Below are positions 1-10,860 of a stretch of DNA of 64,000 bases, one piece after another (the stretch's first letter is position 1; every line of letters begins with the position of its first letter). This DNA is from Blastocystis sp. Blastoise (taxonomy: Eukaryota; Sar; Bigyra; Opalinata; Blastocystidae). The notes under the pieces were generated by a model that searched no databases, was not told the DNA's origin, and saw nothing but the letters and a program-made list of their open reading frames with translations. The stretch covers positions 558,001 through 622,000 of the forward strand of contig JBBPEB010000011.1 of the NCBI GenBank assembly GCA_039096225.1, written 5' to 3'. Position numbers and translations under genes: made by a program.

Positions 1-126
1 ATTAATTAATATTGTTCCACCACCTAAGAATGGTTCATAATAATCTAAATTATTATTAAATCGTTCTTTAATAACAAAATCAGAAACAATATAATCTTTA
101 TTTCCAACCCATTTTAATAATGGCAT
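1..126 (-). CDS. Dam-like DNA adenine-N6 methyltransferase, N-terminal fragment (runs off the left edge)
   Basis: Reading the minus strand from the ATG at 126-124 gives 42 codons with no stop before the window ends. The start reads MPLLKWVGNK, and about 20 residues later comes YYEPFLGGGT. These are the two N-terminal signatures of the D12 class N6-adenine methyltransferases: the KW-x-G-x-K SAM-binding motif and the EPF-x-G-x-G motif I. The catalytic DPPY motif would lie beyond the edge. Such enzymes methylate adenine in DNA (GATC for Dam itself) and are common in polinton-like viruses, virophages and phages. It is probably an element gene, because it is in the same orientation as the neighbouring minus-strand viral ORF. 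Truncated only by the window. Confidence 0.85.
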   Translation of the reverse strand, partial: MPLLKWVGNKDYIVSDFVIKERFNNNLDYYEPFLGGGTILIN

Positions 127-264
127 TTTATTTTAAGTTATTAAATTAATTATTTATGTCATTTAAATAATTTTTAGAAACAAAACACATAAAAAATATA
201 AAATAATTAATAATTTAACAATATAAGAAAATAAGAAAAATATATAGAAATAATTATATAATAA

Positions 265-1044
265 TTAATCATCAATTTCATTAACAGGAACAATATAATC
301 AAGAGAACTACCAAGTATCTTTAATTGTTTAAGACCACGTGTAATATACCATTCTTTATCATAATATTTAACTCTATCTAATTTCATAATAGCAATAGCA
401 CTATCCAAGGCAGAAATGTATTGAGTACAATTCGAAGTATTAATGATTGGATTATAATGATTATTAATAAGCTTACCATCTTTATCATATAAATCAAAAG
501 CCAATTGATTTCTAGTATTCTTAAAGATTTTTATACTTACAATATTCATTGGATATTTTTGCCAAGTCTTCTGTTGAGTAATAGCATGCATAGGAACAGA
601 TTCATTACCAAGTTCTTTATCTAAATTCAATTTTAACTTACCTCTTTCATCATTAACGCTATCAGGAACATGTATCTTTTCAAATATCTTATGGCTAACA
701 TCAACTCTAATGGCTTCCAATAACTTTACAAAATCTTTGTTTTCAGTACCTAAAGAACAAACTAAATACTTACTATTAGAATTACCAAAATCACTAAATT
801 CATAAAGAACAACACATGTAGGAGTTTTGATTTGAAGAATCTTTCCATTATATCTTATCTTATATCCATCTTGACGACCAAGAGCAAGGTTTCTATTGGG
901 TTCATCAGTTTCTTTATCGAGAGTAACAGTTAGTAAATCATTATTATAATCACTTAATTTAGATATTGTACAGCATTCTTCATGTAAATGACCAACAGCA
1001 GCAGCTTGGAACAAAGTACTAGATATAGGGGAAATATCAGACAT
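265..1044 (-). CDS. Conserved-looking viral protein, 259 aa, possible ssDNA-binding type
   Basis: A clean 259-residue ORF with an ATG start in an A-rich context. It sits between the methyltransferase fragment and the divergent primase gene. Around residues 60-115 it has a run of the form GYKIRYNGKILQIKTP, then a hydrophobic strand and a K-x-FVKLLEAI helix. This order (glycine, short strands, Q/K-T-P, fold-core strand, helix) reminds me of the small conserved proteins of nucleocytoplasmic large DNA viruses sometimes described as putative ssDNA-binding proteins (DUF5871 type). That comparison is from memory of the pattern only. No transmembrane segment or catalytic motif is visible. A role beside the primase-helicase in DNA replication would fit, but is inference. 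Confidence 0.6.
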   Translation of the reverse strand: MSDISPISSTLFQAAAVGHLHEECCTISKLSDYNNDLLTVTLDKETDEPNRNLALGRQDGYKIRYNGKILQIKTPTCVVLYEFSDFGNSNSKYLVCSLGTENKDFVKLLEAIRVDVSHKIFEKIHVPDSVNDERGKLKLNLDKELGNESVPMHAITQQKTWQKYPMNIVSIKIFKNTRNQLAFDLYDKDGKLINNHYNPIINTSNCTQYISALDSAIAIMKLDRVKYYDKEWYITRGLKQLKILGSSLDYIVPVNEIDD

Positions 1045-1111
1045 TTTTTAAATTAAAAAAAAAATTAAAAAATAAAATAAATATGAATTTAATAATAAAA
1101 TAAAAATAAAT

Positions 1112-1317
1112 AATGAGATACAAATGAGATACAGATGAGATATAAATGAGATACAAATTTATTATGATTGGATAATCTCGTCAGGTTTGATTCTCGATTT
1201 AGGATTTTTCATTTTATTATAAATGTTTTCATTGTTGACTTAGGATTTCGTCAGGTTTGATTCTCGATTTAGGATTTTATTACTTTATTATAAATATTTT
1301 CATTGTCGACTTAGGAT
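1112..1317. repeat. Divergent intergenic region with two short tandem repeats
   Basis: The gap between the minus-strand gene starting at 1044 and the primase at 1371 contains an 11-bp unit repeated four times (AATGAGATACA type, 1112-1155). It also contains a 70-bp unit repeated twice (1178-1247 and 1248-1317). Both 70-bp copies begin TCGTCAGGTTTGATTCTCG and end in GACTTAGGATTT. Because the flanking genes diverge from here, this is the natural place for bidirectional promoter elements or a replication origin. The repeats are seen directly; the function is inference. Confidence 0.75.
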
Positions 1318-1370
1318 TTTAGTATTTTATTAATTTTAAATTTTATTTTATATTTCTTTTTATTTTTCTA

Positions 1371-4300
1371 ATGAGTACTGAACCTAAATTATCCTGTGAA
1401 TTTCAAGTATTTAATCAAGTTGATAAAACTAGTTGTCGTGCCGCCAAAATAATTGAGAATCCTGATGAATGGTATAGATCTGTTTTCGAAAGCTACTATA
1501 AACAAAAGATTGGTGAAAATACTGGTTTTGAAGAGCCACTACATTATGTTGACGTTGTTCCAAAGAATTCCGAAGGTTGTTATCGTCGTTTATGGTTTGA
1601 TTTAGATTTTTCAAAAGATACTAATGATTTCTCTATGTTTTCTGATGAAAATGTTAAAGTATTTCTTATTGGTTTATTTGATGTGTGTTGCCACTATTAT
1701 GATACAAATCTAGATGATATTAATGTTGTAATAACAAAAAAAGATGTTAATCAAAAGAAGAATGGATCAGAAATTAATTATTCATGGGGTTGTCATGTCT
1801 TTACAAATTTATTTGTTCTTCCTGATAGTCTTCCATGTTTTTATTCATTATTAATTAATCATTCAAAGATTAAAGAATCATGTGAACTACTTAATGTTAT
1901 TCCAGAAAAATTCATTGATAAAGCTGTAATTGGAAATAGAAGTCGTAATAATGGATGTATGATGCTTGGCTGTTCAAAAAATAATGTACGTTCTACTTAT
2001 GATTTTAAATGGGAATACTACCATGGTGTATGGCTGGATTGTATTGAATTAGATAAAACACAATTATTTAAATTATTTAATAAAACATTACTTAATCAAA
2101 TGTGTTCTTCTGATTGTGTTACTTCCTTCATTAATATGAATTTACTAAATTATTTAAAGCAAAGTAATAATTTTGCTAAGATGGTTGATAAAATAAATAG
2201 TATTCCTAAAAATGAGTTAAGAATCATGACACCTAATCAATTTGGTTCTTTTAGGAGATCTAGTCAACGGTCTACTGATAATATACAGAATAGATCTTAT
2301 AATTATGTTTCAATTCTTGAAGATTATTTAAATCGTATTGGTTCTTTACAGGAATATAATTATTTTGATAATCATACTACTTGGTGTCAATTAGCATTTG
2401 CTTCAAAAGAAATATGTGATGATAATGATGGATATTTAGTGTTTAAAGATGCTACACTAAAATATGGTAAGCCACGTGATGAATCAAAAATAGAATCTTT
2501 ATGGAATTCTACAAAACACAATAATAATGAAAATAGTACTGAAAGATTTAATAATAAGATTTATTATTTATTACAGAAACATAATTTATTAACAAATAAA
2601 GAAGAAAATGAATTAATATTTATGGAAGTAATGAAGAGTGTGAATTCTCATCGTTGTGTAGCTAGTGATACATTAGTATCATTATTTCATATCTTACAAT
2701 ATAATGATACTATTGCTGTTCTATTTGGTAATTCAATGAAAATATATAATTATAATGAAAATAATGTATTAGTAACAAATGATTCATGTGGAGATAATTG
2801 TGAAGAAACATTAAGAAGATTTAAATCGGATATAAAATACTTTATGGATAATGTTGCCAAAAAATTCAAAAAATCATTATTATTTAATCCTACAATAGAA
2901 AGTCATGAGAAAGTATTTGAAATGGTTCAAACAGCTTCAACACCATCATTAAAGAATTTTACAGAATGGACAAATATATATATGTCATTCTATGCAATAC
3001 CAGAATCTACTTATAGAAATATTCATTTACGTCATAAGAAGAATCTTATTTATACTAATTTAGGATTTATTAAATGTTTAGATATAAAAGAAGTAACTTA
3101 TTCAACTACTATAGTAATAAATAATATACGTTGTGAAGGATTCTTAAGTCCAATTGGAATGCAATGGGAATTAATACCTTATAAGAAAGAAGATATGATA
3201 TTTAAAGAATTATTAATTTCTACTCCATTTATTCCTGATTATTTTGAAAATGATGATGCAATGAAAGCTATACATAAATTTGAAGAACATATAAATAGAT
3301 ATGCTGGATTTAATCATGAATATGCTAATTATTTAATGCAAATATTATGTAGTTCTTTCTATTATGATTCTAATAAAGGATTTTCTTATTTATTTTATGG
3401 ACCAGATGGTGCTAACGGAAAAACACTAACAGGTGATTTATTATCTTCGATAATTGGTGATAACCAAGCAATTACTGTGAATCCAGGTAATTTTGAATCA
3501 AAAGAAACACAACCTAAATTAATTGAAATGAGTAATAAACTCATGTATTACGTAAATGAATTAGATGAAGTATCTAGTAGTAAATTCAGTAATCCCGTAA
3601 ATGTATTTAATACTCGAATATTTAAAGAATTAGCTGAAAAGAAATCAGGAGCTTCAGCGAGAAATTTATATTCGAAATCATATGATTCTATTAATTATAC
3701 GGGAACATTATTTATTACGTCAAATATTCAACCAGGTTCTCGTAATACTCAACCATTACTTCGTCGTGTTTGTTTCCTTTACGGTGTTTCTCGATATTAT
3801 GATAAGGCAGACCGTAACTTATACGAGATTGAATATAAGAATGACGAAAATAATTCGTTAAAAAGAATTATGATAATTCCCGAAGATTCAAATATGCCGA
3901 AAAGATATAAACCGAATCATTACCCGATGGACCCTTCGATAAAAGATTATTTCGAAAATTATAAATCCTATATATTCTCGTATCTTGTCGATAATTATTT
4001 TTATTTAAGTACAAAATTAACGATAGGGAAACTTGATAGTTGTAAAATAATGGCTGAATGTAAATCACAATTTATCGAGAAATCCAATAGTTTATACGAT
4101 ATGGATGAATTTGTCGAGAAACAAATATCTGTCGACCCTTATATGTTGAATGTCGTAAGCCTCGATGATTTATTTAATGCTTATCTTAGTCATACCTTCG
4201 ATAGAAAATTTACGTTAAAGAAAGATAAAGAGACTTTTCGTAAATCATTTTTTGGTTGTTTACAGAATAAACCACAATATATTTGTATCGATATGCATAA

Positions 4301-4487
4301 TTTAGATTTGACACACAAATCCGAATATTATGTTGGTAACCAATTACGTGGAATCCTAGGATTATTAATTAATAAAAGATACAATGAAAAAGTATTGTTC
4401 AGTCATTATTGTGAAATGAATAAAGGACGTATTGGTCATCCACCTAATGAAGATGGATACTTTAATGGATTTCAAAATAAAATATAA
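1371..4487 (+). CDS. Primase-SF3 helicase fusion (D5-like)
   Basis: A 1038-residue protein with the two-part plan of viral D5-type replication enzymes. The N-terminal part carries archaeo-eukaryotic primase signatures: the metal-binding D-x-D in RLWFDLDF (residues 73-80) and the SWGCHVF histidine motif (residues 138-144). The C-terminal part carries the SF3 helicase motifs: Walker A GPDGANGKT (677-685), a Walker B-type MYYVNELDE (about 725-733) and the sensor motif GTLFITSN (about 778-785). Such proteins unwind DNA at the viral origin and prime synthesis. With no DNA polymerase in the window, the element may borrow a host or helper polymerase, as virophages with this gene are thought to. The stretch from about 3560 to 4330 is clearly richer in CpG-containing codons than the rest of the gene. 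Confidence 0.95.
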   Translation: MSTEPKLSCEFQVFNQVDKTSCRAAKIIENPDEWYRSVFESYYKQKIGENTGFEEPLHYVDVVPKNSEGCYRRLWFDLDFSKDTNDFSMFSDENVKVFLIGLFDVCCHYYDTNLDDINVVITKKDVNQKKNGSEINYSWGCHVFTNLFVLPDSLPCFYSLLINHSKIKESCELLNVIPEKFIDKAVIGNRSRNNGCMMLGCSKNNVRSTYDFKWEYYHGVWLDCIELDKTQLFKLFNKTLLNQMCSSDCVTSFINMNLLNYLKQSNNFAKMVDKINSIPKNELRIMTPNQFGSFRRSSQRSTDNIQNRSYNYVSILEDYLNRIGSLQEYNYFDNHTTWCQLAFASKEICDDNDGYLVFKDATLKYGKPRDESKIESLWNSTKHNNNENSTERFNNKIYYLLQKHNLLTNKEENELIFMEVMKSVNSHRCVASDTLVSLFHILQYNDTIAVLFGNSMKIYNYNENNVLVTNDSCGDNCEETLRRFKSDIKYFMDNVAKKFKKSLLFNPTIESHEKVFEMVQTASTPSLKNFTEWTNIYMSFYAIPESTYRNIHLRHKKNLIYTNLGFIKCLDIKEVTYSTTIVINNIRCEGFLSPIGMQWELIPYKKEDMIFKELLISTPFIPDYFENDDAMKAIHKFEEHINRYAGFNHEYANYLMQILCSSFYYDSNKGFSYLFYGPDGANGKTLTGDLLSSIIGDNQAITVNPGNFESKETQPKLIEMSNKLMYYVNELDEVSSSKFSNPVNVFNTRIFKELAEKKSGASARNLYSKSYDSINYTGTLFITSNIQPGSRNTQPLLRRVCFLYGVSRYYDKADRNLYEIEYKNDENNSLKRIMIIPEDSNMPKRYKPNHYPMDPSIKDYFENYKSYIFSYLVDNYFYLSTKLTIGKLDSCKIMAECKSQFIEKSNSLYDMDEFVEKQISVDPYMLNVVSLDDLFNAYLSHTFDRKFTLKKDKETFRKSFFGCLQNKPQYICIDMHNLDLTHKSEYYVGNQLRGILGLLINKRYNEKVLFSHYCEMNKGRIGHPPNEDGYFNGFQNKI

Positions 4488-4605
4488 TAATTATTTTTTT
4501 AATTTTTTTTATTCGTTTTATTTTATTGTTTAGTTTAAATCATTCAAAATACAATAATTTATATTAACAAAACAATATAAAAATATAATCATTTTTTTTA
4601 CAAAT

Positions 4606-6393
4606 TTAACAATAGAATTTACAATTAAAAAAATTATTTTTTTTGTGTGGTATTTTTGTTCTAAATAATCCTAAACCAATCGAACGGGTAAATAAATGTG
4701 TTCTTGGAACACAAATGCCACTACCAATATTTTCATTATTATCATTTTCATTTAAATATCCAGGATGTTCATTTCTATGAGGTCTTTTATCAGGTACAAG
4801 TGGTTCATGACGACATTCCCATTGGTTAATTGCGCTTGCAGCAAATGTTTCTCTGGTTGTTCGAACTTTATAACGTCTATTTATATCATATTGATTGGTT
4901 AATTCATGACATTTTGAAATATATTTTTCATAATATTGTTTATGTTGTAATGTAATATTTTCAATATCCAATCCTTCTGATTCTTTAGGAACATCATTAT
5001 TTAAATCAATTAAATTTGGATATTTATTATTTTTTAAACCATCATAATATTGTTGAACTTTTTCTTTAAATTCATTTAAACCATTTAATGAAGAAATGAA
5101 TATTGTTGATGAACCAGGTTCTTTACCTAATAATTCAGGTCCAAATACATCTGTATAATCTTCATGATAAGTATCTAATCTTTGAATAAAACGGTCATAA
5201 ATTAATTTATCTCTTTCTTTATCATCTTTATCCATCATCATAAATAATGAATCTTCAGTTAATGGAATTTGTCTTGTAATATTATCTAATACTTTTATAT
5301 GTTTTCCACCTTCTAATAAATATGGAGAAATATAATTATTCATATGTGTTGTTTGTGAATGAAGCATTTTTGAAATACTATTTACAAATACACGAATAGC
5401 TTTTCTATGTTCATCTGGATTTCCTGTACCTTCAAGTATTTTCATTTGTCTATAATAATGTTGTGCAAATAAATGACGAATCATATCACAACCAGTAATT
5501 AATTGTTTTTCTTGATTATATTCATTTGTATAATGATATAATTCTCCTAAATGGTCTTTTATATAATCACCAAAATTACTATCATTAACTGGACTATCAA
5601 GTCTATCTCCGGAAGTAAATAAATAATTACGGGGACATAAACGTAATGACCTAGCTAAAACATTCATTAATTCTTCAGTTATATATTGTAATGTAGGATA
5701 TAAGTTATAACCAATTTCAAATTTATTTTTAGTATCATTTACGTGTATAGTTAATGTATTTAAATCAATATAATTTGTACTTTTACGTAAAGTTAATGGG
5801 ATTACATCACCTCTTCTATATATTCGACATATACCATAATCATTTCTACAACATAGACAATCATAACATAATACTAATAAATATGAATTAACATAAAATA
5901 AATCATTTGGATGTTCAATATAATTTTGTTTACAACGTTGTATTAATTGACCCCAATCACATTTTGCACTAATAATTTTATTTGTATATTCTTTATGACG
6001 AAGATTTGTTGCATCAACATTTAAAGAACCAAAATGTTGAGTCCACTTTTTAATATTTTTATTACTAAATACAGAATGTCTTAATATATCATTATCATCT
6101 GTACATAATTCAATATTTTTCATTATATAAGTAAACATTTGCATATAATTTGATATTGTTGTAACTGACAAACCTCCTTGTTGTCCACGTGCAGATGTAG
6201 GTAAATTCATTAATGTTTCTTGAAATGCTTCAGGATTTCCAAGAATTTCAATACATAAATATGTTTTGGGGTCTAAATTTCCTTCTTCAATACCTTGTTG
6301 CATTTTTACAGATATATTATGTATCCAATTTTTCCAATTAATACTAGTTGATTCTTGTATCTTTCTAAAATGTCTTAATTGATTAACACACAT
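4606..6393 (-). CDS. Tyrosine recombinase / integrase
   Basis: About 595 residues from the ATG at 6393. The catalytic layout of tyrosine recombinases is visible in the C-terminal half: a candidate first arginine in CCRNDYG (about residue 183), the box II motif DMIRHLFAQHYY (R about 306), then a histidine and the nucleophilic tyrosine in LHSQTTHMNNY (H about 345, Y about 354). Roughly 240 residues follow the tyrosine, more than usual. It would integrate or excise the element by strand exchange through a 3'-phosphotyrosine link. A better-looking start exists at 6442 (MQSRGDSPQECEDFF), but it is out of frame by +1 across a run of eight T's. Either translation starts at 6393 or the N-terminus has a frame error. 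It faces the primase tail to tail. Confidence 0.88.
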   Translation of the reverse strand: MCVNQLRHFRKIQESTSINWKNWIHNISVKMQQGIEEGNLDPKTYLCIEILGNPEAFQETLMNLPTSARGQQGGLSVTTISNYMQMFTYIMKNIELCTDDNDILRHSVFSNKNIKKWTQHFGSLNVDATNLRHKEYTNKIISAKCDWGQLIQRCKQNYIEHPNDLFYVNSYLLVLCYDCLCCRNDYGICRIYRRGDVIPLTLRKSTNYIDLNTLTIHVNDTKNKFEIGYNLYPTLQYITEELMNVLARSLRLCPRNYLFTSGDRLDSPVNDSNFGDYIKDHLGELYHYTNEYNQEKQLITGCDMIRHLFAQHYYRQMKILEGTGNPDEHRKAIRVFVNSISKMLHSQTTHMNNYISPYLLEGGKHIKVLDNITRQIPLTEDSLFMMMDKDDKERDKLIYDRFIQRLDTYHEDYTDVFGPELLGKEPGSSTIFISSLNGLNEFKEKVQQYYDGLKNNKYPNLIDLNNDVPKESEGLDIENITLQHKQYYEKYISKCHELTNQYDINRRYKVRTTRETFAASAINQWECRHEPLVPDKRPHRNEHPGYLNENDNNENIGSGICVPRTHLFTRSIGLGLFRTKIPHKKNNFFNCKFYC

Positions 6394-6486
6394 TACAAAA
6401 AAAATCTTCACATTCTTGTGGAGAATCACCACGTGATTGCATTTTATTTATTTTTATATAATAAAAATATTTTTTTTAAATTAAAT

Positions 6487-9202
6487 TTATAAATAACTTA
6501 TAGTTAATTTTACTATACATTTACATTCACTTCTTATTGCATAAATATTCACTTTAGGTAATTGATATAAACATTGTCTATTACAATGATATATATTTTG
6601 TTTAATACTAGATTTAACACTTTCATAACTTTGGTCTATATTATAGAAATATGGTAGATTCTCTTTATTAACTATATGTAGTATATTTTGATAATAATTA
6701 TTACTAGCATATAAGTATATTTTATATTGCCCTTTTTCTTCTATATTATCAGATATAACTTGTATATTTGTTAAATATGCATTTTGATATTGACTATTCT
6801 TTTGTAATTGAAATGATAATGTTGAAATTTCATTAAAATCACAATAAACTTCATCATAATCATTAAATTTTACTATATTTTGTTCAGGTTCACAAATACA
6901 TAAGGCTATAGTACCTTTAAATAATTTTGTAAATCTTAATTGTATTATTTGTTGAATAGTAATTGGAGCATTAATACAACTATAATGTAAATAAGGTGTA
7001 TTTGTTTGAAATATAAAATTAGGTTCTGGACTTCCATTAATATAACAACAATTAATTTGTTCATCTGTTGTAACAGATTTATTTAAAATAATTACATCTT
7101 TAATTACTTTTTTTTTCTAAATTAACTGTAGGTAATGTTTTTGTAAATATAATATCTTGTGTTTCACAACTAAGACATAAATTCTTTATTGTTTCATGAG
7201 GAAACATAGCATTAATACTATCTCTTAATTCTATAAACCCATTTAACTCAGTTCCATCATTAATTTTTATATAATTTCCATAAAAATCACTAAATCTAAA
7301 CCATAATTCATTAATATGTGTTAATCCAGGATGTACTTTAGTATTTACCATTTCATGTAATTGATTATTACCTATTGGATTACTTATAGGTATACTACAT
7401 AATGCATTAGAACTATTATCTACTAAATTACTATGACAACGTAACATTGATTTTCCTTGTGTTATATCAGCTGGATTTTCACTTATAATAATAGAATTAT
7501 CAATTATATCTGTTTTATAATATCTAACAAATGTATATGTATATTTTCTTGTTGTAGAAAAATCTGTTATTTGTATTTTATCATAAGGATAATTTGTTTT
7601 TATAAAATACCATGAATGTTGTTGATTATATGACCCAATGTATTTTTTTCCATCTAATCCATAATATTCTTTATTTGATTCAACTGTAAATATAGTAATT
7701 TCTATTTCATTATATGAATACCAAAGACGTATTTTATTTAATGTAGCAAAATCTGTCCATATACTATTTATACCTAATAGTGTTTTTTCTATTAATTCTA
7801 TATCTGTATAACTACCTTCAGGAACTAAGGTTGTACGTTCAGTTGTTGCATTATTTATTTTAAATGTATTATTTGTAGAATTTATTGTAATTGGTAAATA
7901 TATTAGTGTTTGAGATATTTCAGCTTTATAACTTGTATTTTTATATCCTAAAATCTTTTGTATATTAGGTCCCATAGAAAAATCAAATGATTTTCCAACC
8001 ATATAAACATGACCATAAGGAATATTATATTCATTAACTCCACCAATACCTGTAGAAGGATTTGTTGGTTTAGTAGGATTTTGTGGTTCTTGACCATCTG
8101 AATTTAATTTATAATTAATATAATATAAATTTAATGGTTGTGTTCCACCAAAACTAGTATATAAAGGTATATTTTGATTATATCCCTTATAATATGATAA
8201 TGAATTATCCAATCCTTGAGTATAAAATTGATAACATTGTGTATTTTCATTATTTGTATCTGTTATTCTCCAACCAGGTAACGATAAATCTTGCTTTAAT
8301 ATTAAATTATCATATTCTTTATGAATAGAAACTCCTAATGCAGTATAAAATTCTGCTTCTGTATAATCACCAGTAGGAACAATAATTAATTTCTTATCAT
8401 TTGTTGGAACATGAACTAAAAATATTTTATTATGTTCTTCATCAATATGATATTTATTGGTTCTACGAAATTTATATGTATTTTTCTTAACAACATCATA
8501 ATCAGTAATACAAACATTATCTATTACTTTTAATTGACTATCAGTTGAACTACATACAAAATAAAATGTATCTTTATAACTATATGAACCAGTATATGTA
8601 ACACCATCATAATATGTTTTTGTTTCATTAGCTTTGGCAATATACATAGTAATAGCATTTAAATCATATGTAATAAACCAATATAATTTCTTTTGAGCAA
8701 TACCATCCCATATATTAGACATTTGTTTTGTTAATTCTTGCATATATTCATAATCATAATAATCTCCATTAGGTATTGTTAATGTATATACTTTATCATA
8801 CATCCATATTTCAAATTTATTATTATTTTCATTAATTGTAAATTTTGTTTCAATTGGTTCTGGATATGTTTCTATTCCATATGTTTTAATAGTATTCACA
8901 GGATTAGAAGGTAATGCTATTTGAAATCCATATGCTTTTAAGATATCTGCTAACGTATAATAAGTATTAGGATATAAATATGTGTAAGAACCATTATAAA
9001 AATTCACTGTTTCTTGATTATTCATATTTGTATAAAAAACAGGAATATTTGTATTTCCTTTTAAATTTAAATCAACAAATCCAATAGTATCAGATTGAAC
9101 ATCAATATTATCATCTAGAGATACCCTAAATTCATTATTTTTACATATTGCATGAATAGGTAATATTTGTGTTTTTATTCGAGGGTCACTATCTTCAACC
9201 AT
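6487..9202 (-). CDS. Large virion protein (fibre/penton-like), interrupted by a +1 frame change at an A9 run
   Basis: The first frame (9202 down to 7100) gives 700 residues. At a run of nine A's (minus-strand sense, 7108-7116) a +1 shift opens a second frame of about 205 codons down to the TAA at 6489-6487. The second frame contains no methionine at all, so it can hardly be a separate gene. The first frame holds a duplicated domain of about 130 residues (roughly 121-255 and 438-567). The shared landmarks are FTIN/ITIN, IPNGDYYD/VPEGSYTD, SNIW/NSIW, YTGSY/YIGSY and a closing YxF-R-x-x-K. The G-[DS]-Y-T motif followed by a helix occurs a third time near residue 278. Beta-rich repeats, its place beside the capsid genes and the lack of enzymatic motifs suggest a surface or penton-associated structural protein. 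The exact role is unproven. Confidence 0.7.
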
Positions 9203-9271
9203 TTAAATTAATTATTTAAAATTAAATAAATTTAATTTTATAGAAAATTTTTAGAATAAAAATTATTAATA

Positions 9272-10799
9272 ATGTCATCAACAAGATTAGTTAGATATAC
9301 TGAACCTATAAATATTCAAAGTGGAGTTGACTTAATGAATAGTCAATATGCATTTCATTTTGAATGGACAAATACTGATAATAAATTTGTTGATTTTAGT
9401 CAATCTTATATTGATTTAGTTGTTCGTACTTCTTCTTATGTAGATCCTGATACAAGTCATAGAATTCCAGAATTTATCGAAGGTTGGTCAAGTTATTTAG
9501 GAACACAAAATAAATACAATAATGTTAAATGGTTAACTCCAGAAATGTTTATGCATGAACATATTGATGAAATGAATCAAAGAGCTAATATTTATTCTAT
9601 TATAGATAGTACAGAAATTGATATGAATTATGTTCATCCTTCTGGTAAAGAAAAAGCGTTAAAAGTCATTGATAGTTGTATACATGCTAGTAGAGGTCGT
9701 AAAATGATTGCATTAAAAGATTTAGATAAAGATATTATTGAAAAATCTATGTATAATGAATCTTTATTTGCTCCTGTAAAAGGATTAAATTCTTTACGTT
9801 TTATTCGAACACATCCAGACCAAGATATTCATATTGCTATTCCTTTGAATTTAATTTGTGCATTAGGTGCTGATAGAGATAGTGCTGTATTAGTACAACA
9901 TTTAAAAATGCTTTTTCGTACATCTCTTTTAACTTCATTGGTTGAAAATAATAAAAGTATTCCTTATAGATTTGCTGATGTAACAAAAACATCCGATGGA
10001 TGGATTCCTGCACCAACTAAATGGACATATTTTGATGTAAAATGGTTTAATGATTTTAAATTAATTAGTGCCTCTATGACATTAATGACTTATCAGAATA
10101 TATCATTTCAAAGACATGAATTATTTAAAAGTGTTCCTTCTTATACTCAAGTAGATTATTTTCAAGAAAAAATTACTGATAGTGTTTCTATTATTAATAA
10201 GCCTGTTGCTTTTTTTCCCTGAATATATCTTATTTTGGTTTAGTGATGGATTTGATTTTAATATTACACCAAATATTGCTAGTCCCTCTATTTGGCCAGA
10301 ATATTTAAGTTGTATTTGTGGTAATATACAAATTTTCCCTCAAACTGAATTTCCTACAACTAAATATGGTTATGATATTACTAATAAAGGTCATTGTGAA
10401 GATGATAATGAACCTTTATCTATTTATAGACCTAATATAGCTTTATATAATATATGGGCAGATAATTCTGTTCTTAATACAGCTGTGAAATATAATGAAT
10501 GGATAAAACATCCAATTTATGTTATTCCTGTTAATAATTTAGCTAATGTTCGTAGTAATACTGGTATGGCATTAATTTTTGAATCAAAATTACGTGCAAA
10601 TAAACTTATTTTAAATCATATTGATGATAGTATTTTACCAGATTTTGACAGTTATAATCCTGGAATAACAGAACAAGGAAATGCAATAGTTCAAGTTAAT
10701 AGTCATCCTGGATTACAATATACTTATAATACATCAATTAATAAGAATAATCCTTATACTTTACACATGCTTTGTGTTCGTTCTGCTAGAGATATTTAA
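9272..10799 (+). CDS. Double-jelly-roll-type capsid protein A, split by a +1 frame change at CCC TGA
   Basis: Frame 1 (9272-10222) ends in TTT TTT CCC TGA, and the +1 frame reads on from CCT GAA to a TAA at 10797-10799. The two halves together align along their whole length with the intact capsid protein B just downstream. Shared landmarks are VDFSQSYIDL/IDFSNSYIEL near the N-terminus, NIYSIID/NLYSIID, R-K-x-x-ALK-x-L-x-KD, PNIALYN-x-W, and the P-[IL]-Y-[VI]-[IF]-P strand near the C-terminus. The DFSxSYI pattern matches the first strand of major capsid proteins in polinton-like viruses, which build the icosahedral shell as trimers. The break falls in a T7 tract followed by CCC TGA. This could be an assembly or decay indel, or a genuine +1 programmed shift, since CCC-U before a slow UGA is a known slippery context. 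Confidence 0.8.
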
Positions 10800-10860
10800 T
10801 TCTTAAAGAACATAAATATTTTTTTTTAATTCATCAAAATTATTTAAAAAAATAATAATA

